From Linum tenue (lineage: Eukaryota > Streptophyta > Magnoliopsida > Malpighiales > Linaceae), in assembly GCA_946122785.1 (NCBI GenBank), contig CAMGYJ010000006.1, forward strand, positions 36,290,066 through 36,354,065: 64,000 bases of DNA, in the 5' to 3' direction. Below, in pieces: positions 58,201 through 64,000 of the stretch (positions within the stretch are counted from its first letter, which is position 1; every line of letters starts with the position of its first letter). A model generated the notes under the pieces. It made no database searches and had not been told where the DNA came from. It saw only the letters and a list, made by a program, of their open reading frames with translations. The translations under genes and the position numbers were made by a program.

Positions 58201-58619
58201 CTGAGTGCCGCCTCCTTTTCCGCCGATAAGTTTCTCCGCTTCTGGTGTACGAGGTGCTTACCTTCCTCGACCGCCAGTCGATGCACGGTAGTTTCGGGGG
58301 CGACACCCGGCATCTCCAATGCACTCCATGCGAAAAGCTCCGTGAACTCCCTCAGAAGGGCAACGATGCGCTCCTTCATTTCGTCGGGCGCCTCCGCCGA
58401 TATTCTCACTTGTCTTTCCGGTCGCTCCTCGTCTAGTGCCACCATAATTTCTTTGTCGGCCGCTTCGGCTCTGGGCGCCTCTTCCGCCGCGATTCCACCA
58501 TATTGACTGCTTCGGCACCCTTCCGTTTCCGTCCCGTTTCTTTTGCGTAACGCGGGGCGCCCCGTCCCCGTGCTACGCCTACTCCCTGTGGCGCAATGAA
58601 CTTCAACGTCTGATGGCAA
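55275..58619 (-). CDS. Element C pol: RT, two RNase H domains, integrase
   Basis: An unbroken frame of 1,114 codons. Reverse transcriptase (about 120-330) has VPKPSGDWRMCVDYTNLN, FSGYHQIPM and the catalytic YVDD (276-279). The first RNase H (about 380-500) is diverged. A second, archaeal-type RNase H follows with QVDGAASRTGAGAGIVM, NNAAEYEAV and IPREENAHADALSKLA, the feature that defines Tat elements. Integrase has GFYWPTMRRDA, CHQC, DLLGPFPKAPGQMKYLIVAV, TDHGKQF and the NGQAEAANKSI catalytic region. The frame ends in WNAQNL-TGA. It overlaps the protease frame by about 190 bp in a different phase, so expression would need a frameshift or is lost. Copying and integration in virus-like particles are known for the family. 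Good preservation supports recent insertion. Confidence 0.93.
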   Translation of the reverse strand: MPSDVEVHCATGSRRSTGTGRPALRKRNGTETEGCRSSQYGGIAAEEAPRAEAADKEIMVALDEERPERQVRISAEAPDEMKERIVALLREFTELFAWSALEMPGVAPETTVHRLAVEEGKHLVHQKRRNLSAEKEAALRVEVDKLMGANLVEETSYVTWLPNVVFVPKPSGDWRMCVDYTNLNRACPTDAYPMPRIDQLVDATAYHEMLSFVDMFSGYHQIPMAEEDRPKTAFMTPFGNFCYRVMAFGLKNAGATYQRMVNNVFRKQIGRNVEAYVDDLIVKSRKREDHLEDLRETFQAMRAHNLRLNPLKCVFGAEAGKFLGFMITKRGIEANPKQVDAVLQLAPPKAPKEVQGLAGRLAALGRFIPRSADKAAPFFRTLKKGTRFQWTAECDAAFEELKRLLAAPTVMTAPKMGETLYLYIAVSEVSVSAVLVSREAHSGEERPVYYVSRTMVAHERRYAPIEKAALAVVTAATKLRPYFQAHTIVILTNLPLKSTLGSMDVAGRLIKWAVQLSEFDIKYAPRPAIKAQVLADFIAEGVAESEKGTNECWQVQVDGAASRTGAGAGIVMISPGGGTHEVALRFAKLKTNNAAEYEAVIAGMSMVKELGARKVQIRFDSALVVNQLNGVFEVKEEALEEYVRRVRELGAWFGEISFIHIPREENAHADALSKLATAIDFEEERKVIVTSEAPCEHLVATISSEGADSGWMAPIVLFLTQGVVPDDQKEAWRLRRKAARCSIIEGHLYKRSYAGAYLRCLNEEESRRAIEEVQGGTFGMHAGARSLEKTLLRQGFYWPTMRRDARAHVGACHQCQIHANDIHIPAAPMQGNVGAWPFAQWGMDLLGPFPKAPGQMKYLIVAVDYFSKWVEAEPLATVTEAQVRKFTKKNIFTRFGLPESIVTDHGKQFDCKKFIEFCDDNGVVLRFSSVAYPQANGQAEAANKSILHGLHTRLTGAKGRWVEELPSVLWAHRTTYKTATGETPFALTYGSDAVIPVELNTPSYRIAQYDPNDNDEARSNDLDMVDEVREIAAIRLEKMKRQVARYYNKKMHAHGITEGALVLKRDFRPDACEGKLAPKWKGPYRVREMVGPCTFKLEHVDGRAVKRTWNAQNL

Positions 58620-59416
58620 GTGGAGGCCACGCCGTTAAACAAGGCCAGGAGGGGTCTCCCCAGAATCGCGTTGTATGGCGACGGGCAGTCCACTATTCCA
58701 AAATCGATGGCACACGTCATCCTTTGTTCCCCATCGCCCAAGGTAACCGGTAGACGCACTCGCCCTATTACTCTGGCGGGCGCCCCTGAAAAGCCGACCA
58801 ACACCGATTTGGAGGGTCTGATGAGTTCCGGCGATAGTTGCATGCGGACCACTTTGTCCTTGAATAACACGTCCATCGAACTCCCTGTGTCAACAAGCAT
58901 CCTCCTGACCTGGCACCCTGCCACCACCCCTTGTATTTCTAGGGCGTCCATGGACGGGAGCATGCACGCTTCCTCGGGCGCCCTGTTGAAGCTGATGTCT
59001 ATCGCCTCTTGCACTTCCGCCGACGCTGCCCTTAAGCGGCGATTCGCCTCTATCTTCTCTCTCAAGTCCACTGTCCCCGAAATAGCCTCTATAGTCAGGC
59101 GCACCCGCTCAGGCGCATTTTCTTGGTCGAGGTCGTATGGTGGTGGCGGTAGCTTTTCCATTGTTTCTTCCCCACCAGCCACGCAGGCTCGGTCCACTCT
59201 TTCTTCAGGCTTCTTGACGAAGTCATTGAGCATCCCCCTGTCGGTCAGGCCCTGCAACTTGGTCTTTAATTGGTAGCAGTCGGCCGTGTGGTGTCCCACC
59301 TCACGGTGGAAGTCGCAATACCGATCCAGGTTCCGCTCATTGGGCTGTCCTCTCATAGGGCCCGGCCACCTGATATGATACCCTTTCTCCTTGACATGTT
59401 GGAGTATGTTTTTCAA
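58433..59416 (-). CDS. Element C gag C-terminus and aspartic protease
   Basis: Open from upstream of 59416 to TGA/TAA at 58433. Preceding in-frame codons (TEYTDTLKNILQHV) show that ATG 59416 is not a true start; the frame continues the gag product. CDFHREVGHHTADC is the zinc-knuckle-like CX2H...C motif of Tat gag. YQLKTKLQGLTDRGML follows. The retropepsin active site is MLVDTGSSMDVLF, with later YNAILGRPLL. The tail is basic (RKRRPEPKRP). The upstream gag is in another frame because of a G-run (59481-59491). Confidence 0.88.
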   Translation of the reverse strand: MKNILQHVKEKGYHIRWPGPMRGQPNERNLDRYCDFHREVGHHTADCYQLKTKLQGLTDRGMLNDFVKKPEERVDRACVAGGEETMEKLPPPPYDLDQENAPERVRLTIEAISGTVDLREKIEANRRLRAASAEVQEAIDISFNRAPEEACMLPSMDALEIQGVVAGCQVRRMLVDTGSSMDVLFKDKVVRMQLSPELIRPSKSVLVGFSGAPARVIGRVRLPVTLGDGEQRMTCAIDFGIVDCPSPYNAILGRPLLALFNGVASTCHQTLKFIAPQGVGVARGRGAPRYAKETGRKRKGAEAVNMVESRRKRRPEPKRPTKKLWWH

Positions 59417-60431
59417 CGTGTCTGTGTACTCGGTAAAGGGTCCCCTGGGTCCCGGACGCCCGGCGTCGGTTCTCCTGGGAGGGGGGGGGGGTTTGCGGGC
59501 GCATACCCCGAACTGCTTGCAAAGTGTGGCCTCCTTGCCGGCTCCGCCTCCTCTCCTTTCGCCTTTCGTCGGTCGGCCCTCCTGGCCGCCAACGTTTCTT
59601 CGAGCGTGATTACTTTTTTCACCCGGTGATCCAGATCTTCAGTGCACACCACGTCCCTCTTTGCTAGCGATCTGCACAATTCCTCGCTGGTGGTGCATTC
59701 GTTCAGGCACACTCCCAACACTGACGGCTGCACATCTTTCACCGCCAGGGCCACAGATAACCACCTCTCATAAAACTCCCTGAGCGCCTCTCCCTCTCTC
59801 TGCTTGACCTTGAACAGGGCGCCTATGGTTAGGGTGCGCCGTTTCCTGCTGGCGAACTTCGCAAGGAACATCTCCGCAAATTGCTCAAAGCACTCAATGC
59901 GCCCTTCTTCAATCTGATAATACCAATCGAGCACCACGCCCGAGAAAGTTGACGGGAACACCTTGCACAGAGTGGCGTCCGTGCTGTTGTAAAGCTGCAT
60001 CTTGGTGAAGTAACCGTTGAGGTGGTCCTCCGGGTCAGTGGTCCCATCGTAAGCGGGGAGTGGGGGGATGTTGGTCCCTGCGGGCTCCGCTAGTATGTTA
60101 CGCGCCAACGGCTGTCTCACGGGTCCGTGACGAGACAGGTGTCCCAAAATTCCTCCATTCCATCCCCCGTCTCTGGCCCATCGTACTCGCGCGCGCGCCA
60201 TAAACTAGGGCGCCTTTGATATCCCGACTCACTTTCCGTCTCCGCCACCCTCTCTCTTTTCTTCGTTGGACTGGGCGTCATTCCTCCTCCTCTCTTTAGG
60301 GCGTCGATCTCCTTTCGGAGTGCCTCGATTGCTCCGTCTTGGTCCTCAATGATTCTGAATAGTTCTCTCTTTGTCATTGAGGCGCCTTCCGACCCCCGAA
60401 ACATGTCATCACTTTCCTCCCTCTCATCCAT
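59413..60431 (-). pseudogene. Element C gag N-terminal and core region, frameshifted
   Basis: ATG 60431 opens MDEREESDD and a short coiled coil (RELFRIIEDQDGAIEALRKE) that runs out of frame near 60190. A second frame (60201-59413) carries the gag core: LPAYDGTTDPEDHLNGYFTK, FPSTFSGVVLDWYYQI, FEQFAEMFLAKFAS and LREFYERWL. That frame is lost at the (G)11 run at 59481-59491 (C-run on the coding strand), where a one-base length change would reconnect it with FTEYTDTLKNIL. So gag lies in three frames. Confidence 0.85.
59481..59491. repeat. (G)11 homopolymer at the gag frameshift
   Basis: Eleven consecutive G on the plus strand within the gag linker; either a real slippage mutation or a sequencing/assembly length error. 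Confidence 0.9.
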
Positions 60432-60537
60432 CTAGGGCGCCTGCCCCCTTAATCGTTCCGCCTGGTCCTCCGTGACCTCCTCCCTTTCCCTTCCATCACT
60501 CACCTCCATTTCCTCACTCATACTTCCTAGTTATATT

Positions 60538-60555
60538 CCCCTTCCTGGCGCACCA
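60538..60555 (-). other. Primer-binding site of C
   Basis: Reverse complement TGGTGCGCCAGGAAGGGG two bases inside the 5' LTR. It starts with the TGG that pairs with a tRNA CCA end. I could not assign the tRNA with confidence. Confidence 0.6.
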
Positions 60556-60557
60556 AT

Positions 60558-61050
60558 TGTTTGAGCCACGATACTCCTGCGATGTTCGGATGCCCCCCTT
60601 TGCCTGGCGGCTGCCTACACACACAAAGAGGAGGGCGCCCCGGCCCGTTAATCCTCCGACGCCCAAGTTAGTTTCTTAGAGAGAGAAGTGTTTTCAAATA
60701 GTATTCTTTAGAGAGAGAGTCCAACCTGCGTAAATGCTACCAACTGCCCCTATTTATACTCACCGAACTCGAGGTTGATCTCCTCCACGTCATTGCGCTC
60801 ATTCAATGCTCTGTACTCTCCTTGTCAGGCACCCCAACCACCTTGTCAGGTTTCTGACACATGACAGGCGCCTCCCAGGTGGTGGACCACCAGCCAGTCT
60901 GGATTCCTTTGGCCTTTAGCGTTTTGTCTTCATGCGCCCTTCTCTTTGTTTGGGCCTTGGGGCATTTCCCAGGACCCTTTTTTGGGCCTTGCCCCCCAAT
61001 TCCTTTGTCTGGGAGCCCAAATCCCTAATTGGCTTTGTAATACCCCAACA
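60558..61050 (-). repeat. Element C 5' LTR
   Basis: 493 bp, nearly identical to 51112-51605, with differences such as CCTGGCGGC versus CCTGGCGCC and GAGGGCGCC versus GAGGGCAGC. Confidence 0.93.
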
Positions 61051-62089
61051 AGTTTTCTGTATGTCTCCGGACGTAAGCAAGGTTTCTCATTTGTTGTGGC
61101 CCTGTTGTCTTCTTCTTTCAATGCCTCGCCTTTTCTTGCTTCATCGCCTTTTATTAACAGTTTGTCAAAGTATTGTTAGTGATGCTCCAAAAGATTATTA
61201 ATCTTTTCCAACTTCTTTCTTACGTTTTTAATGTAACTATCAATGAATGTGTTTTTTGTACGTTTTAATTTAATCTGGTCAATTACCCTTATTCTTTCTT
61301 TTTATTCCTTTCCACCAGATTCATATCATTTGAACGTTTTTACGTTTTCGAGTGGTATTTGATACTCAACATTTCAGTCTGCATATTATTAATTTTTTTG
61401 TGCTTGTTTTCAACAAAATATGATTTTGTTATCAATGATTTGATTTGATTTATCTTTATTAACGGTTTCATTGTCAATGTTGGTTTGCTTTACGTCCTAT
61501 ATCACAGGTGCAGTATGTCACATGTATCAAAGATTTTGAAAATAAACATTGTGCAATATGATCATTAAGAATGACAATGTAAAGCTATATCAATTAACCA
61601 CAATACGTTAATAATGCCATTGAAAATCATTGTAGGAGGCCATTGAAGACGAATATGTTAATCGTTAGCAACTGAACTAAAATCGTTAATAATATAATCA
61701 TAAACTATTGATAAGTATATTGACATTGTTAATAATGATGAGGTATATCAATAATAATTCATTTCATAAATATTAATAATATCAATACAAAACGTTAATA
61801 ATACCACAACAAGTGGCCATATAATGATAAAACATTGATAAGTATATTTGAAATTGTAATAATGAGACGTGTATCAATAATAATTAATTTCATAAATGTT
61901 TATCAAAGCATTTATCTCCTCGAATATATTATGCAGCCACCAAACAAGACATTCTCGTTTTTGGATTCTATTTTGGATTCATCTCACAATGGTGGTTCCT
62001 CTACCCAATCACAGGGGCATTATAGTTCACATATCTATATACAACACTTGTTAGCGTGGTTTTGTTTGGAGTTAATTTATTAACATTTT
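61051..62089. other. AT-rich intergenic DNA
   Basis: Starts with the continuation of 50860-51111. 61560-61850 repeats words such as CGTTAATAATGCCATTGAAA and TATCAATAATAATTCATTTC, which recur near 63483. No gene is seen. Confidence 0.45.
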
Positions 62090-62345
62090 GATTTTCAGGG
62101 ATTAGAATTTGCAATATTGAAGAGCTTGTTAAGTCCTTGAGTTAATGTGGCGTATGCCAATATCATAACTAAAGATCCAAAGGGTTGTGTGACTGGCCAA
62201 TAATTGGGTCGTGGATTTTATGAAGTATTAATTCACGTCCCATTTAAAAGTGACGAGCCTTTAGTACGACCATATGGAAGTTTTCGAACAATTGGGATGT
62301 AATTGGAAGGAGTATCGCTTGGCCATCATCCTTGGTAATTAAGTT
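62090..62345 (+). pseudogene. CACTA (En/Spm) transposase-like fragment
   Basis: DEPLVRPYGSFRTIGM, a stop, then in a shifted frame AWPSSLV (62316-62336). The combination of an RPYGS-type stretch followed by AWPSSLV is typical of the end of plant Ptta/En/Spm (Transposase_24-like) proteins. A splice-like GGTAAT follows, with an acceptor TTTTAACAG at about 62420-62428. Broken and short. Confidence 0.45.
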
Positions 62346-62575
62346 AAATGCAATTGGTTATATTTAGTGTGATTTTTTTTTTCTTGACAAATATATGATT
62401 CCTTTAAAATTTTGTTTTTTTAACAGGTCACATTGGCGGATACCCAATTATTTTGAAGATGGTCAATCATATTGCAGATATCTGCTACTTCATCAAGTTT
62501 GGAGAGTAGTTATAATAGGACCATTTAGTTTTTAGTGCTAGTTTTCTTTATTGGAATTTAATATTATTTTACTTT

Positions 62576-62669
62576 TTTTTTTGACAAGAGATAATCATAT
62601 ATTGAATCAAACCAAGAGATAGTTACATCCTGGAAACCAGCCAGGTCTGGAAATCAAAAAAACGACTCG
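62576..62669 (-). mobile_element. 94-bp LINE 3' tail with 16-bp TSD
   Basis: A T-run then GACAAGAGATAATCATATAT... on the plus strand, i.e. a poly-A-ended retroposon on the minus strand. It is flanked by perfect 16-bp direct repeats AATATTATTTTACTTT (62560-62575 and 62670-62685). Extreme 5' truncation of a LINE is the simplest reading. Confidence 0.85.
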
Positions 62670-63049
62670 AATATTATTTTACTTTGTTTGAAGGATTTTA
62701 GTGTTTTTTTTATAGATTGGAGGATTTTAGTGTTGGTACACGGTTTACAAATGTTACGGATTCACTGGTCTTTTATGATTTATATAATTTTCATTTATAT
62801 TTGTCTTTCTATTATACTTTTATTAATCTGCGTATGTGGATTTTATGGGTGAAAAGCCAATTGAATACCACAGTTCTTTCCATCTACATATATTAATTTG
62901 TGACAAATAATACTGTATTGAAAAAGGTCTTGAGTGACATATAATTGTTGTACAATATCCATATCGCAAACAAAAATATTTTCTTTTGTAAACAATATTA
63001 GAGACACGAACATGAGTCACCTAAGGGTTATTTACATACATATATATTG

Positions 63050-63463
63050 GTCTCAAAAACTTAATTAGGAGGCAAAATGATATGTCTCGGAAAAGAACAG
63101 TAGAGACAAATAATAATGTCTTCAAATTTATATTTTAAGACAAGTATAATAGTCTCAATAAATAATTTCAGAAATCAATATATTCGTCTCTAAATATAAT
63201 TTTGGAGACGGATATTTGTGACTTTAAAACTAGAAATGGATGCAAATAAAATAGTGACCAAAAGATTTATTAGATGCTAAAATATTAGTTGCGGTATCTC
63301 TAATTAGTAACAACTAATATTTGTCTCCATATTTGTCTCTATATGGCTATAATGACAACGCTACAGGAGACAAATATGTAATTTGCATCTAAATTAATAT
63401 AGAGACAAATAACTATCATATAGAGACACATTTTCTTTGTCTCTATAGTCAAGTTTTCCTGTA
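63050..63463. mobile_element. CACTA element terminal region
   Basis: The reverse complement of the right end is ACTACAGGAAAACTTGAC, close to the plant CACTA end CACTACARGAAAA. Inward lie many GAGACAAATA / TTTGTCTC words in both orientations, the usual subterminal repeats. The left end and a 3-bp TSD were not found. It may belong with the transposase fragment at 62090. Confidence 0.55.
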
Positions 63464-64000
63464 GTTAGATAATGTTATTGTAAAACGTTAATAATGTCAT
63501 AGCAAGTTATCGTGCAGAGAGAGTGCGATTATTTTTAATTTCTATTTTTTAAAAGGAAAAAAATAATTTCGAATTTTTAATTTCTTTTTTCATTAAATAA
63601 TAATATTTAATTCATATACCATATTTGCCCATTAAGTAGTTACATATGTCTTTTCTCTCTCCTCATCCTATTGGTCAAGAAAAACTTAAGAAACTCCTTA
63701 AGTTTTAGATTTAAGGACCTAATCCAACCCGAAAAATGTTATTTTTTATAGTATCTAATATTCATATTCATCATATTTTCGAACTGCACTACAGTCTAGC
63801 CATCTACTTCAAAAGGTGGAGAATAAATAATAGTTTTGACTAGTATTATTGATTTTGTGTTGTGCAATATCTATTAGATTTTGGATATTGATATGCAAAT
63901 GATTGTTAATATTAATTAAATATCGGGATGCAAACTATAAATTATTAATTATATTTGACTCGTCCTGAATACCACAATAATTTCCCGCCTAAGGTAACCG
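63464..64000. other. AT-rich intergenic DNA
   Basis: No gene, repeat array or element end recognised up to the window edge, apart from the ACGTTAATAATGTCATAGCA word shared with 61600-61800. Confidence 0.45.

Larger units (their letters stand above)
51112..61050 (-). mobile_element. Element C: Tat-lineage Ty3/gypsy retrotransposon
   Basis: 9,939 bp on the minus strand, flanked by perfect 5-bp duplications AGTTT (51107-51111 and 61051-61055). LTRs 60558-61050 (5', 493 bp) and 51112-51605 (3', 494 bp) are nearly identical. Order on the minus strand: LTR, PBS, gag, protease, RT, RNase H, second RNase H, integrase, non-coding, antisense ORF, PPT, LTR. The second RNase H and the antisense ORF are hallmarks of the Tat group (Ogre, Retand, Grande relatives). 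The pol frame is intact for 1,114 codons, so this is the youngest and most complete element here, though gag is frameshifted. Confidence 0.93.

Noticed and set aside
58620..59276. 218-codon plus-strand ORF
   Set aside because: Exactly antisense to the protease region of element C; a shadow of a real coding strand.

Overview
This is nuclear plant DNA, probably from a dicot; the species cannot be named. The evidence is two spliced plant genes (a LAG1-type ceramide synthase and an STK16-type kinase with GT-AG introns), AT-rich intergenic DNA, and transposon families restricted to plants (Athila-like and Tat-like Ty3/gypsy, Pack-MULE, hAT, CACTA). I found no tRNA or rRNA gene, no CRISPR array and no bacterial feature. 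Only about 6.5 kb carries ordinary cellular genes; most of the rest is transposable elements of different ages, many nested.

Layout. 1-5160: an internal fragment of retrotransposon family A, a 1.6-kb Pack-MULE with 9-bp target duplications and a captured GRAS fragment, a partial A-family LTR, and a broken hAT transposase tail. 5504-6911 (+): ceramide synthase, six exons, 310 aa. 7518-10905 (-): STK16-like kinase, six exons, 361 aa, convergent with the first gene. 11366-13978: two non-autonomous TIR elements, each flanked by a 9-bp duplication; the second is packed with the palindrome GGTCGACC. 15300-33226: old LTR-retrotransposon remnants, interrupted by element A (17460-31534, TSD GTAGG), which is itself interrupted in its 5' LTR by element B (18549-25458, gag-protease only). 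34000-37130: repeats, a tandem array and a 5'-truncated LINE. 37031-49268: probably a second, inflated copy of the same Pack-MULE family, holding a reversed A element (37481-43919, TSD CCAGT), a gag-only LTR element D (44269-47186), gene-derived fragments and the same CAAACCACAAA repeat block. 49630-50592: hAT remnant with a nested MITE. 51112-61050 (-): nearly complete Tat-type Ty3/gypsy element C (TSD AGTTT) with gag, protease, RT, two RNase H domains, integrase and a spliced antisense ORF with its own TATA box. 61051-64000: AT-rich DNA with CACTA remnants and a 94-bp LINE tail.

How the parts relate. A, B and D lack polymerase genes and would need enzymes from elsewhere. A and B share a primer-binding site for tRNA-Asp and similar LTR ends, so one Athila-type helper could in principle serve both. 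C is the only element here with a long intact pol, but its gag is frameshifted at a run of eleven G. The two cellular genes show no functional link beyond adjacency.
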